Source: Actinomycetes bacterium
Lineage (GTDB): Bacteria > Actinomycetota > Actinomycetes > Actinomycetales > Dermatophilaceae
Length of the DNA: 64,000 nucleotides
Direction of reading: 5' to 3'
Assembly: GCA_029778715.1 (NCBI GenBank)
Contig: JAKOPT010000098.1
Coordinates: forward strand, 49,184-113,183
A program made the position numbers and the translations under genes. Shown piece after piece: positions 28,839 through 38,881 of the stretch. Every line of letters starts with the position of its first letter. Position 1 is the first letter of the stretch. The notes under the pieces are model-generated. The model saw only the letters and a program-made list of their open reading frames with translations. It ran no database searches and had not been told where the DNA came from.

Positions 28839-30364
28839 CCTCGACCCTGTCCCTGGCCGCGGTCTCTCTCGTGTGCCTGCTCACCCTCGTCGTCGGCGCC
28901 CTCGGGTTGCGCCTCTCGCGCGCGACGAGCGACTTCTACGTCGCTGGACGCACCGTGTCGCCGCGGCTCAACGCGAGTGCTATCGGCGGGGAGTACCTCT
29001 CGGCTGCCTCCTTCCTGGGGGTCGCCGGGCTCATCTACGACTTCGGTGTCGACCAGTTGTGGCTGCCCGTCGGCTACACGCTCGGTTACCTCGTGCTGCT
29101 CGTCATGGTGGCCGCCCCGATGCGCCGGTCGGGGGCCTACACCCTGCCCGACTTCGCCGAGGCCCGCCTCCAGTCGCGGCGCATCCGCCTTCTGGCCTCG
29201 GTCCTCGTCGTGTCCATCGGCTGGCTCTACCTGCTGCCCCAGTTCCACGCCGCCTCGCTCGTGCTGCGGACGGTCGCGGGGGTGCCCCCCTGGGTCGGGG
29301 GCACGATCGTCGCGGTCGTCGTCACGGTTGCGGTGGGCGCCGGCGGGATGCGCTCGATCACGTTCGTCCAGGCGCTGCAGTACTGGATCAAACTGACGGC
29401 CCTGGCGGTGCCCGCGGGCATCCTGCTCGCCGTGTGGTGGCGCCTGGGCCACCCCGAACCGGTCGTCTCCGACGCCTGGCGGCTGGCGCTCACGCCACGC
29501 GACACCGGCGACCACCCGGCATACCGGACCTATTCGGTGCTGCTCGCGCTCTGCCTGGGGACGATGGGCCTGCCGCACGTGCTGGTGCGCTACTACACCA
29601 ACCCGGACGGGGTGGGGGCCCGGCGCACGACGGTCAACGTGCTTCTTCTGTTGGGCATGTTCTACGTGTTGCCGCCCGTCTACGGAGTGCTCGGGCGGGT
29701 GTTCCTGCCCGATCCGCCGGGGTCGGGGGTCGACTCGATCGTGTTGCGGTTGCCGGGGCTCGTGGTGGGCGGAGTGCGGGCCGACGTCCTCACCGCGGTG
29801 CTCGCCGGGGGCGCGTTCGCCGCGCTGCTGTCGACGGCGTCGGGCGTGGCGATGTCGGTGACGGGTGTGCTCGACCAGTCGGTCATGCGGCCGTGGCTGC
29901 AACGCATCACCGGTGGCGATGCCGGGGTCGGGGGCGGGTTCCGGTTGGCCGCGATCGCCGCGGTCGCCGTGCCGTATGCCGTGAGTTGGCTCACCGAGCC
30001 GCTCTCGTTGGCGACGATGGTGGGGTTGGCCTTCACGATCGCGGCATCGACCTTCGCCCCGCTCCTCATCCTCGGGGTGTGGTGGCGGCGCTTGTCCCGC
30101 CGGGGGGCGGCAGCGGGGCTCACCGTCGGGGCGGTGACGGCGACCGGTTCGATCGGCGCGGCCTTGGTGCTCGGCAGCCCGAGCGGCTGGCTGGGGGCGC
30201 TGTTGGCGAACCCCGCGGCGTGGACCGTCCCGCTGGCCACGGTCGTGGCAGTCGTCGTGTCGTTGGCGACCCCGGGATCGGTGCCGGCAGGCACGACGCG
30301 CCTGCTGGTGCGCCTCCACACCCCCGAGGGCGTCGACGTGCGCCGCTCCCGCCCCACCGACTAG
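28835..30364 (+). CDS. Sodium:solute symporter family, cation/acetate symporter-like
   Basis: FYVAGRTVSPRLNASAIGGEYLSAASFLGVAGLIYDFG, GTMGLPHVLVRYYTNPDG. Confidence 0.9.
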   Translation: MTSTLSLAAVSLVCLLTLVVGALGLRLSRATSDFYVAGRTVSPRLNASAIGGEYLSAASFLGVAGLIYDFGVDQLWLPVGYTLGYLVLLVMVAAPMRRSGAYTLPDFAEARLQSRRIRLLASVLVVSIGWLYLLPQFHAASLVLRTVAGVPPWVGGTIVAVVVTVAVGAGGMRSITFVQALQYWIKLTALAVPAGILLAVWWRLGHPEPVVSDAWRLALTPRDTGDHPAYRTYSVLLALCLGTMGLPHVLVRYYTNPDGVGARRTTVNVLLLLGMFYVLPPVYGVLGRVFLPDPPGSGVDSIVLRLPGLVVGGVRADVLTAVLAGGAFAALLSTASGVAMSVTGVLDQSVMRPWLQRITGGDAGVGGGFRLAAIAAVAVPYAVSWLTEPLSLATMVGLAFTIAASTFAPLLILGVWWRRLSRRGAAAGLTVGAVTATGSIGAALVLGSPSGWLGALLANPAAWTVPLATVVAVVVSLATPGSVPAGTTRLLVRLHTPEGVDVRRSRPTD

Positions 30365-30499
30365 CCGCCCGCCTGGCGCTCCCCCCCGCCTCACCGGTCC
30401 CTCTTTTCCCGCCGGAACCGGGAAACGTACGGTTCGCACCCCAACAGTCGATGTGCGAAGTGCACCCTTCCCACGCGAAGTTGCCCGCGAGCGCCGTCC

Positions 30500-31699
30500 T
30501 CAGGCCGCACCAACCGCGTCGCGCGCCGCCACGAAAGCCGCCACGCACGCCTGCACATCGGCCTCCGAATGCGCCGCCGACAACTGGACCCGAATCCGGG
30601 CCTTGCCCCGCGGCACCACCGGGAACGAGAAGGCAATGACATAGACCCCGTGGGCCAGCATGTGGTCCGCGATCTGGGTCGCCACCCGCGCCCCATCGTC
30701 GCCAGGGAACATCACCGGCACGATCGGGTGCGAGCCCGGCAACAAGGCAAACCCGGCCTCGCCCATCAAAGAACGGAACAGCGCAGCATTGGCCGCCAAA
30801 ACCTCGCGCGCCTCCGAACTACCCGCCACCAACTCCAACGCCTTGAGCGACCCCGCCACCACCGCCGGCGCCACCGAATTGGAGAACAGGTAGGGCCGCG
30901 AGCGCTGCCGCAACAGGTCGACGATCTCCCGGTGCGCGCTCACATACCCGCCCGAGGCCCCACCGAGCGCCTTCCCCAAGGTCCCGGTGACGATGTCGAC
31001 CCGATCGCGCACCCCAAACAACTCCGGCGTGCCCGCCCCCGAGGCCCCGACGAACCCCACCGCGTGCGAGTCGTCGACGAGCACGAGCGCCGAGAACTCC
31101 TCGGCGAGGTCGCAGATCCGGTCCAGCGGCGCATAGGAGCCATCCATGGAGAACACCCCGTCGGTCACGACGACCACCCGCCGCGCCCCCGCCTCCCGGG
31201 CCGCCGTTAGCTGCACCCGCAGATCGTCCATGTCGGCGTTGCGGTAGCGGTAGCGCGCCGCCTTCGACAGGCGCACCCCGTCGATGATCGAGGCGTGGTT
31301 GAGTTCGTCGGAGATGATCGCGTCCTCCTCCCCGAAGAGCACCTCGAACACCCCGCCGTTGGCGTCGAAGCAACTCGAATACAGGATCGTCGCCTCGGTC
31401 CCCAGCAGCGACGAAATCGCCGACTCGAGCGCGTCATGCTGCGTCTGCGTCCCACAGATGAACCGAACCGACGCCATCCCGAACCCCCACCGGTCGAGGG
31501 CTGCCTTCGACGCCGCGACCACGTCCGGGTGGTCGGCCAACCCGAGATAGTTGTTCGCGCAGAAGTTGAGGGCCTCCCCCGCCGCGGTCCCGATGTGCGC
31601 CGCCTGCGGGGTCGTCAACTGCCGCTCCCGCTTGTACAGCCCCGCCTCCTCGATCTCACGCAGCGTTGCGGCCAGGTCGTCCTTGACGGTGCCGTACAC
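30500..31699 (-). CDS. kbl: Glycine C-acetyltransferase (2-amino-3-ketobutyrate CoA ligase)
   Basis: [56 protein letters not shown]. Confidence 0.95.
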   Translation of the reverse strand: MYGTVKDDLAATLREIEEAGLYKRERQLTTPQAAHIGTAAGEALNFCANNYLGLADHPDVVAASKAALDRWGFGMASVRFICGTQTQHDALESAISSLLGTEATILYSSCFDANGGVFEVLFGEEDAIISDELNHASIIDGVRLSKAARYRYRNADMDDLRVQLTAAREAGARRVVVVTDGVFSMDGSYAPLDRICDLAEEFSALVLVDDSHAVGFVGASGAGTPELFGVRDRVDIVTGTLGKALGGASGGYVSAHREIVDLLRQRSRPYLFSNSVAPAVVAGSLKALELVAGSSEAREVLAANAALFRSLMGEAGFALLPGSHPIVPVMFPGDDGARVATQIADHMLAHGVYVIAFSFPVVPRGKARIRVQLSAAHSEADVQACVAAFVAARDAVGAA

Positions 31700-31859
31700 G
31701 GCATACCTCCTGTTGAGTGGGCGGGTCACCTCGACCGCAGCGTATGCCGTGCGCCGCGCCGCCGGGCCCCGACGAGACCGGGGACTGCGACAACGGCACC
31801 GCAGCCGCGGCATACCGGGCGCACTACGGTGAGTACCCCGACCTCAAGGAAACAGACAC

Positions 31860-33110
31860 ATGGGCGACACCTTTCGGGCACCGGCCGAATTCGAACCGCA
31901 ATCCGCCGTCCTCTTGCCCTGGACCCCGCTGGACTTCCCGTTGGCACGCATGCGCGAGAGCGGCGCGGGCGTCAAGGCCCTCACGGCCCAGATCGCGGCG
32001 CTGCTGACCCGGCGGGTGCAGGTCCACCTCAACTGCACCGACCCCGCCCTCGTCGACGAGGCCCGGGCGGCTCTCACCAGCGCCGGCGCCGACCTCGACC
32101 GGGTCACCATCGTCACCTTCCCCGACGAGATCGGGCTCTACCCGAGAGACAACGGTGCCGACATCCTCATCGGACCCGACGGGTCGCGCCGCTGGGTGGA
32201 GCTGCGCTGGTCCGGTTATGGGTTGCACGAGGTCGGCCACCCGTTCACCGTCGAGGGCGCCGCGCTGGCCGGGCGGCACGCCGACCTCCTGGGTGTCGCC
32301 GACAAGGTCGAGACCTGGCTCGTCAGCGAGGGCGGGGACCGAGAGGTCGACGGCGCGGGCCTGCTGATGGCGATCGCGGCCACCGAACTCGATCGCAACC
32401 CCGGCCGCACCCTCGCCGAGATCGAGGCCGAACTCCGGCGGCTCTACCAGGTGTCGAAGGTCATCTGGCTGCCCGAGGGCACCTATGACGACGATTGCGC
32501 CCAGTCCGGGCCGCTCACCACCATCGACGGGGTGCCGGTGCTGCGGTCGGGGTCGGCCCGCGGTCACCTCGACGAGGTGGCCCGCTTCGTGGCCCCTGGC
32601 ACGGTGTTGCTCGCCGAGGTTACCGACGAGGAGGCGCACCACAGCGACATCCACGCTCCCAACAAGGAACGCATCGACGCCGCGTATGCCGCGCTGCTCG
32701 CCGCCACCGACGCCGGGGGCCACCCGTTGACGATCGTGCGTATCCCGATGCCCGAGACGATGGTGTTCGAGGTGACGTCGGACGATCCGCTACGCCACGA
32801 GTGGGAGGCCTGGTTGGCAACCACCGATGCCCCCGGGCGGACCTTGCTCGACGGCACGCCCGTCCCGGACGGCGACCTCCTCATGGCTCCGGCGGCGAGT
32901 TACTGCAACTTCCTCATCACCAACGGCCTGGTCATCGGTCAGCGCTACTGGGAGCCGGGGCTCCCGGACGCGATCTCGGCCAAGGACGACGCCGCGGCGG
33001 CCGTGCTGCGGGACCTCTTCCCCGACCGTGAGGTCGTCATGGTTCCTTCGCTCCCGCTCAACTTCTACGGCGGCGGCGTCCACTGCCACACGAGGAACGT
33101 CCCGGCCTAA
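31860..33110 (+). CDS. Agmatine deiminase / peptidylarginine deiminase family
   Basis: PLNFYGGGVHCHTRNVPA C-terminal catalytic Cys region; FRAPAEFEPQSAVLLPWT. Confidence 0.88.
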   Translation: MGDTFRAPAEFEPQSAVLLPWTPLDFPLARMRESGAGVKALTAQIAALLTRRVQVHLNCTDPALVDEARAALTSAGADLDRVTIVTFPDEIGLYPRDNGADILIGPDGSRRWVELRWSGYGLHEVGHPFTVEGAALAGRHADLLGVADKVETWLVSEGGDREVDGAGLLMAIAATELDRNPGRTLAEIEAELRRLYQVSKVIWLPEGTYDDDCAQSGPLTTIDGVPVLRSGSARGHLDEVARFVAPGTVLLAEVTDEEAHHSDIHAPNKERIDAAYAALLAATDAGGHPLTIVRIPMPETMVFEVTSDDPLRHEWEAWLATTDAPGRTLLDGTPVPDGDLLMAPAASYCNFLITNGLVIGQRYWEPGLPDAISAKDDAAAAVLRDLFPDREVVMVPSLPLNFYGGGVHCHTRNVPA

Positions 33111-33141
33111 CCGGTCGCCGCACCGCTGCAGCAGCCCGAGC

Positions 33142-33173
33142 GTCAACAATCCACCTATTGGTCGATTGTTGAC
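33142..33173. repeat. Hairpin-forming VNNPPIG element, single copy; possible bidirectional terminator
   Basis: GTCAACAATCCACCTATTGGTCGATTGTTGAC (13 of 14 bp paired, TATT loop) between convergent genes; same core as 3469-3552. Confidence 0.8.
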
Positions 33174-33246
33174 ACGATGGTCTGTTCACCCGATTGTCGA
33201 CGGGCCTCGTTGGCGACTCCCGCCATGACCAGTTGACAGGCTTGCG

Positions 33247-34287
33247 TCACGACCAGTCGAGCACGACCTTGCCGCACTCGCCCGAGGCGGTGGCGGCGAA
33301 CGCGTCGGCCCACTGCTCGGCGGCATACCGATGGGTGATGACCGCGGTGGCGGCGGTCCGCAACTCCGGGGAGGAAGCGAGCATCGAACCCATGAGGTAC
33401 CAGGTCTCGAACATCTCCCGCCCATAGATGCCCCGCAACGTGATCATGTGCGTGATGACCTGCCCCCAGTCGATCGGGAACGGCCCCTTGGGCAGCCCGA
33501 GGAGCGCGACGCGCGCCCCGTGGTTGAGGTTGCCGATCATCTCGGCCAGCCCGGCCGGGGCGCCCGACATCTCCAGCCCGATGTCGAACCCCTCGCGCAT
33601 CCCGAGCCGCTCCTGGGCCCCGGCGAGGCTCTCGCCGCGCCCGACGTTGACGACGACATCGGCGCCGGCCGCCCGGGCGAGCGAGAGCCGCAGATCCGAC
33701 AGGTCGGACACGACGATCCGGCGCGCCCCCGCGTGCCGCACAATCGCGGTCGCCAACACCCCGATCGGCCCGGCCCCGCTGATGACGACGTCCTCGCCGA
33801 CGACCGGCCACTGCAGCGCCGTGTGCGTCGCGTTGCCCAGCGGGTCGAAGATCGCCCCCAGGTCCGGCTCGATGTCGGGCCCGTGGACCCAGGCGTTGCT
33901 CGCCGGGATGACGACATAGTCGGCAAACGCCCCGTCCCGGTTGACCCCGATGCCCACCGTGTTGATGCACATGTGCTTGCGCCCGGCCCGGCAGTTGCGG
34001 CATACGCCACAGACGACGTGCCCCTCCCCCGAGACGCGGTCGCCGACGCGCACGTGCTCGACGTCGGCGCCGACCTCGACGACCTCGCCGTAGAACTCGT
34101 GCCCGATCGTCTGCGGCACCTGCATCGCGCCCGCCGCCCATTCGTCGTAGGCGTGGAGGTGCAGGTCGGTGCCGCACAACCCGGCGCGCAGCACCCGGAT
34201 CTTGACGTCCTTCTCGCCGCACTCCGGCTCGGGGATGTCGACGAGGTCGAGCCCGGGCCCGGCGGTCACCTTCCGCAATGCGCGCAT
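33247..34287 (-). CDS. tdh: L-threonine 3-dehydrogenase
   Basis: LCGTDLHLHAYDEWA, GHEFYGEVVEVGADVEHVRVGDRVSGEGHVVCG; 346 aa. Confidence 0.94.
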   Translation of the reverse strand: MRALRKVTAGPGLDLVDIPEPECGEKDVKIRVLRAGLCGTDLHLHAYDEWAAGAMQVPQTIGHEFYGEVVEVGADVEHVRVGDRVSGEGHVVCGVCRNCRAGRKHMCINTVGIGVNRDGAFADYVVIPASNAWVHGPDIEPDLGAIFDPLGNATHTALQWPVVGEDVVISGAGPIGVLATAIVRHAGARRIVVSDLSDLRLSLARAAGADVVVNVGRGESLAGAQERLGMREGFDIGLEMSGAPAGLAEMIGNLNHGARVALLGLPKGPFPIDWGQVITHMITLRGIYGREMFETWYLMGSMLASSPELRTAATAVITHRYAAEQWADAFAATASGECGKVVLDWS

Positions 34288-34514
34288 GGGGCCCATCTTG
34301 ACGTATGCCGCCGCCGTCCGTGCGGGATCGCGGCGCCCGCCGCTAGCCGTTCGGCGCACCTGCTCCACCGCTAGCCGATGTGGCCCACGCCACAAGGCGT
34401 CCCGCGCCCCCCGCCCAGCGACGCCCGCCCTGGAGCGGGTGCGCGCGGCATACGGAATCGCCCACGCTGGCGCCAGCGGTACCGACGCCGCTCGATGTCC
34501 CCTGGAGGTGACCC

Positions 34515-34853
34515 GTGAGCAACACCGCTCCGACCGACGCCGGCGATCGCTACGTCGCCGTGCAAGCCACACCGGAGTTCCAAGCCCTCCGCAAGAAGTT
34601 CCGCGGGTTCGTGTTCCCGACGACCATCTTCTTCCTGGCCTGGTACTTCCTCTACGTGTTCTTGTCGATCTTTGCCCAAGGGTTCATGAACACATTCCTC
34701 TTCGGCAAGATCACGATCGGCCTCATCCTCGGCGTACTCCAGTTCGTGACGACCTTCGGCATCACGTTCATCTACGCCCGCTGGGCCAACACCAAACTCG
34801 ACCCGGCAGCCGATGCGGTCGGTGCCCAACTCGACGGCATGAAGGGGCACTGA
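34515..34853 (+). CDS. DUF485 domain-containing protein
   Basis: FQALRKKFRGFVFPTTIFFLAWYFLYVFLSIFAQGFMNTFLFGKITIGLILGVLQFVTTFGITFIYARWAN. Confidence 0.93.
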   Translation: MSNTAPTDAGDRYVAVQATPEFQALRKKFRGFVFPTTIFFLAWYFLYVFLSIFAQGFMNTFLFGKITIGLILGVLQFVTTFGITFIYARWANTKLDPAADAVGAQLDGMKGH

Positions 34854-34856
34854 CCC

Positions 34857-36533
34857 ATGACCGCGCTCCCCGCCTACGCTCTCGCCGCGACCACCACCGT
34901 CGGCAACCCCACCCTCAACATCGCCATCTTCGTCACCTTCGTCGTCATCACCCTCGGGGTCGTCATCAAGGTGGCCTCGGGCAAGAAGACCGCCGAGCAG
35001 TACTACACGGCCGGCGGCGCGTTCTCCGGGCGCCAAAACGGCATCGCCATCGCCGGTGACTATCTCTCGGCGGCAAGCTTCCTCGGCATCGCCGGCTCGA
35101 TCGCCCTCCAGGGCATGGACGGCTTCCTCTACTCCATCGGCTTCCTCGTCGCCTGGCTCGTCGCTCTCCTCCTCGTCGCCGAACCACTGCGCAACACCGG
35201 CCGCTTCACCATGGCCGACGTGCTGGCCTACCGGTTGCGGCAGCGGCCGATCCGGATCGCGGTGTCGGTGTCGGTGCTCTGCGTCTCCCTCTTCTACCTG
35301 CTCGCCCAGATGGCCGGCGCCGGCGGCCTGGTCTCCCTCCTCCTCGGGGTCTCCGGGGAAACGGCGCAGAACCTCGTCATCGCCGTCGTCGGTGCCGTCA
35401 TGGTCACCTACGTCCTCATCGGCGGCATGAAGGGCACGACCTGGGTGCAGATCATCAAGGCCGTCCTCCTCATCTCGGCCGCGGCGATCATGACCGTTTG
35501 GGTGCTCGGCAAGTACGGTTTCAGCCTCTCGGACGTGTTCACCGGCGCCATCGACAAGGCCAAGGCGTCCAAGAACCCCGCCACCGCCAAGGCTGCCGAG
35601 AACCTCCTCCACTACGGCACGAAGTACGGCAAGACCGACCTGGCCAAGATCGACTTCATTTCGCTGTCGATGGCTCTGGTGCTCGGCACCGCCGGGTTGC
35701 CGCACGTGCTCCAGCGCTTCTACACCGTGCCCACCGCACGAGCGGCCCGCAAGTCGGTCGAGTGGGCGATCTGGCTCATCGGCGGGTTCTACCTGCTCAC
35801 CTTGGTCATCGGGTTCGGCGCCGGCGCGCTCGTCGGCCCGGACGCCATCAACGCCGCCCCCGGCAAGCAGAACTCCGCTGCCCCGATGCTCGCCTTCAAC
35901 CTCGGCGGGTCGTGGATGCTCGGCATCGTCTCCGGGATCGCCTTCGCGACGATCCTCGCGGTCGTCGCCGGGCTCACGATCACCGCATCGGCGACCTTCG
36001 CCCACGACTTGTACAAGGAGGTCTTCAAGCGCGGCCAATCCACCCAGGAGCAGGAAGTCAAGATGGCGCGGATCGCCGCCATCGGCATCGGCCTGGTCGC
36101 GATCTTCGGCGGCATGCTCGCCAAGAGCCAGAACATCGCCTTCCTCGTGGCCCTGGCCTTCGCCGTCGCAGCCTCGGCGAACCTGCCGACGATCGTCTAC
36201 TCGCTGTTCTGGAAGGGCTTCAACACCCGCGGGGCCCTCTGGTCGATATACGGCGGTCTCATCTCCTCGATCGGCCTGATCATCTTCAGCCCGGTCGTCT
36301 CCGGCAAGGCCGCCGACCCCAAGACCGGCCTGTCACCTTCGATGGTCACCAACGCGGCGATCGACTTCCACTGGTTCCCGCTCGACAACCCCGGGCTGGT
36401 GTCGATCCCGTTGGCGTTCTTCCTCGGCTGGCTCGGCAGCAAACTCTCCAAGGAGCACAACGCCCAGAAGTACGCCGAGATGGAGGTTCGCTCCCTCACC
36501 GGTCACGGCGTGGGTCCGGCTCTCGATCACTGA
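34857..36533 (+). CDS. actP: Cation/acetate symporter
   Basis: YTAGGAFSGRQNGIAIAGDYLSAASFLGIAGSIALQGMDGFLYSIGFLVAWLVALLLVAEPLRNTGRFTMADVLAYRL. Confidence 0.96.
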   Translation: MTALPAYALAATTTVGNPTLNIAIFVTFVVITLGVVIKVASGKKTAEQYYTAGGAFSGRQNGIAIAGDYLSAASFLGIAGSIALQGMDGFLYSIGFLVAWLVALLLVAEPLRNTGRFTMADVLAYRLRQRPIRIAVSVSVLCVSLFYLLAQMAGAGGLVSLLLGVSGETAQNLVIAVVGAVMVTYVLIGGMKGTTWVQIIKAVLLISAAAIMTVWVLGKYGFSLSDVFTGAIDKAKASKNPATAKAAENLLHYGTKYGKTDLAKIDFISLSMALVLGTAGLPHVLQRFYTVPTARAARKSVEWAIWLIGGFYLLTLVIGFGAGALVGPDAINAAPGKQNSAAPMLAFNLGGSWMLGIVSGIAFATILAVVAGLTITASATFAHDLYKEVFKRGQSTQEQEVKMARIAAIGIGLVAIFGGMLAKSQNIAFLVALAFAVAASANLPTIVYSLFWKGFNTRGALWSIYGGLISSIGLIIFSPVVSGKAADPKTGLSPSMVTNAAIDFHWFPLDNPGLVSIPLAFFLGWLGSKLSKEHNAQKYAEMEVRSLTGHGVGPALDH

Positions 36534-36552
36534 GCGTTCCCGGCTCCCCGAC

Positions 36553-36588
36553 GCGGGCGGCATACCGATTCTTCGGTATGCCGCCCGC
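36553..36588. terminator. Perfect 16-bp stem hairpin built from an inverted GTATGCCG pair, 20 bp after the actP stop
   Basis: GCGGGCGGCATACCGA-TTCT-TCGGTATGCCGCCCGC. Confidence 0.82.
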
Positions 36589-36621
36589 TCCCGTGTGGCG
36601 GCGCCCGGCTGCTTCTGCGGC

Positions 36622-36828
36622 CTACCGTGCAGTAAGTGGGGTGATCACCCCACCTCTCGCAGGGGAGACCGCACGGGGATGACCGGGCCGGCGGCAGGAC
36701 ACGCGCGCGCAAAAGGCGCAGACCCGAGGGCAGGATGCCTCCGACGCGTCGAGGCTGGCCTCCCAGGACCGCCTCGCCCGACGCAGTGTCGCGGCGAGTT
36801 CGCCTGTCACACAGGGCGCATCCGGCAT
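36622..36828 (-). CDS. Small Cys-rich protein (68 aa), possible metal-binding
   Basis: MPDAPCVTGELAATLRRARRSWEASLDASEASCPRVCAFCARVSCRRPGHPRAV; AGGAGG Shine-Dalgarno 7 nt upstream of the ATG; the ATG lies in the GTATGCCG motif. Confidence 0.5.
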   Translation of the reverse strand: MPDAPCVTGELAATLRRARRSWEASLDASEASCPRVCAFCARVSCRRPGHPRAVSPARGGVITPLTAR

Positions 36829-36937
36829 ACTGCGCCCTCCTCTCGGCCCCACGCTAGTCGCGCCCGCGGTCCCGAAGGGGCGATGTGGCCGGCCGCGGCT
36901 CGACTTCGGAGTCGACCACGGCCCGGTATGCCGCGGC

Positions 36938-38881
36938 CTAGCCGCCGGTGCGGGTGCCGCCACCGCCACCGGTCCGGGTGCCACCCGTGCCGCCACCAGT
37001 GCCCCCGCCACCGAAACCGCCACCCGTGCCGAAGCCACGAGTCGACTGGGTCTGGTTGGCAGGCAGCGCCTGGGAGGCGTCCGCGAGGACGACAATCTGG
37101 CCCTTGGTCAGCCCGGAGAGCACCTGCGCCCACCCACCGCCGATCGCGCCGAGAGTGACGGCCGTCGACTTGGGCGTCGACGAACCGGCCGCGAGCACTT
37201 CGACGGTCCCGGTGCCGCTGGTCACTCCGGCGAGCGCCGACACGGGAACCCTGATCACGTTCGTCGCCGAGGCCACCGTGATCGCCACCGTGCCGCTGGA
37301 CCCACTCGCCATGGCCGCGGGGGCCGAGGGGACCAGCACGGTGGCCGGATAGGTCGGCGTGGATGACGTGAGCGAACTCGGGAGCAGATTGACGGACTGG
37401 ACGGTCGCAGGAACCTGGGTCGCCGAACCGGCCGGGACCACCATGGCCGCCAACCCGCTGTGGATCACCGGCATACTCGCCAGCGGCACCGAGATGGTGA
37501 CGACGGCCGCTCCCGCTCCAACGAGCGTGATCCCGCCCGAACCCGACGCCTGACCGACGGCCAGGTTGACGGCCCCCACGGTGCCAGCAATCGGCGCGGT
37601 GAGGGTCGCGGCGGTCACGGCAGCTTGGGCCTGGGTGACCGCGGCTTGGTCGGTGAGGATGGCGACATCGTCCTGGGCCAGACGCACGGCCGACGACTGG
37701 CCGCCGGTCGCCGATCCGGACGCGGCGCGCGCGGTCGAACTGCTGGTCGCCGTGGTGGCGGCGTTGCCAGTGGTGGACGTGGCCGTGCTGGCCGCGACCG
37801 CGCTGGCCGCCAATTGGGCCTGGAGCCGTTCGAGGGCGGTCATGGTGCTGCCTTGGGCCGTGATCAGGGCGGTGACCGCCTGGACACAGGCCTGAAGTTG
37901 CTCGGGCGTGGGTTCCTTGGGTTCGGTGCCGGTTCCACCGCCACCGCCGGTCCCCGTGCCCGAGCCTGTTCCGGTTCCAGTACCAGAGCCCGAGCCTGTT
38001 CCGGTTCCAGTACCAGAGCCCGAGCCGGTTCCACCGCCGGTTCCTGAACCGGTTCCAGTACCAGAGCCCGAGCCGGTTCCACCGCCGGTTCCCGAACCCG
38101 TTCCAGTACCCGAGCCCGAGCCGGTTCCGCTGCCGGTGCCGGTCCCCGTCCCCGACCCACTTCCGGTTCCACCGCCGGTTTCCGTACCCGTGCCCGCCCC
38201 AGTCCCGGAGCCCGTCCCACCGCCGGTTCCGCTGCCACTGCCGGAGCCGGTCCCCGTGCCCTTGCCACCGCCGGTCCCCGCTGCAGCGAGCACCGGCGCA
38301 CAGGCCGTGCGCTCGGCCGCGGCCAAGGACTGGGCCTGTTTCAGGGCCGCAGTGGCGGGGGCGGTGTTGACGGTGGACTTCGAGGGCGACGAGCCGGAAC
38401 TGGGGGTCTTCGGCGAACTCGACGATCCCGATGCGCCTGACCCGCTCGCCGTTGTCGATGTCGTGCTGCTCGTGGACGCGCTCTGGTCAGCAGCGAGGGT
38501 GGCCTGATCTGCGGCCAGGGTGGCCTGGGCAGTGGCCAGGGCCGCCTGCAGCGCCGTCGGGTCCTCGGTTGCCAGTTTCTGCCCGGCGGACACTTGTTGC
38601 CCCACGGTCACGTCGATCGACGTCACCGCGGCGCTTGTTGGGAAGGTCGCGGTCACCTGGTCGACCCGCTGGACCGACCCCGGCAGGGAGATCGTCTGTG
38701 TCACATTCCCGATGCCGACGGTCGAGGTGCGGTAATCGGGAGCGGCGCCGGAGGACGAACCGGACGTGGCGGCATACGCTCCACCGCCGACGAGGGCCAC
38801 GGCGACGACCCCGGCGGTGACCAGGACGACCCGGCGACCTTTGAACCGGGCCAGGCGCCCAAAGAACCGACGATCAGACAC
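36938..38881 (-). CDS. HlyD/MacA-type efflux adaptor with long Gly/Thr/Ser tract
   Basis: [20 protein letters not shown]..., [45 protein letters not shown]; about 120-aa GTGSGSG tract. Confidence 0.85.
   Translation of the reverse strand: MSDRRFFGRLARFKGRRVVLVTAGVVAVALVGGGAYAATSGSSSGAAPDYRTSTVGIGNVTQTISLPGSVQRVDQVTATFPTSAAVTSIDVTVGQQVSAGQKLATEDPTALQAALATAQATLAADQATLAADQSASTSSTTSTTASGSGASGSSSSPKTPSSGSSPSKSTVNTAPATAALKQAQSLAAAERTACAPVLAAAGTGGGKGTGTGSGSGSGTGGGTGSGTGAGTGTETGGGTGSGSGTGTGTGSGTGSGSGTGTGSGTGGGTGSGSGTGTGSGTGGGTGSGSGTGTGTGSGSGTGTGTGSGTGTGGGGGTGTEPKEPTPEQLQACVQAVTALITAQGSTMTALERLQAQLAASAVAASTATSTTGNAATTATSSSTARAASGSATGGQSSAVRLAQDDVAILTDQAAVTQAQAAVTAATLTAPIAGTVGAVNLAVGQASGSGGITLVGAGAAVVTISVPLASMPVIHSGLAAMVVPAGSATQVPATVQSVNLLPSSLTSSTPTYPATVLVPSAPAAMASGSSGTVAITVASATNVIRVPVSALAGVTSGTGTVEVLAAGSSTPKSTAVTLGAIGGGWAQVLSGLTKGQIVVLADASQALPANQTQSTRGFGTGGGFGGGGTGGGTGGTRTGGGGGTRTGG
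37920..38275 (-). repeat. Low-complexity tandem tract encoding (GTGSGSG)n in the adaptor
   Basis: Repeated ccggttccagtaccagagcccgagcc units. Confidence 0.9.

Noticed and set aside
37920-38275. Repeat tract as CRISPR or structural RNA
   Set aside because: Short degenerate in-frame units encoding Gly/Thr/Ser within a clear adaptor CDS.
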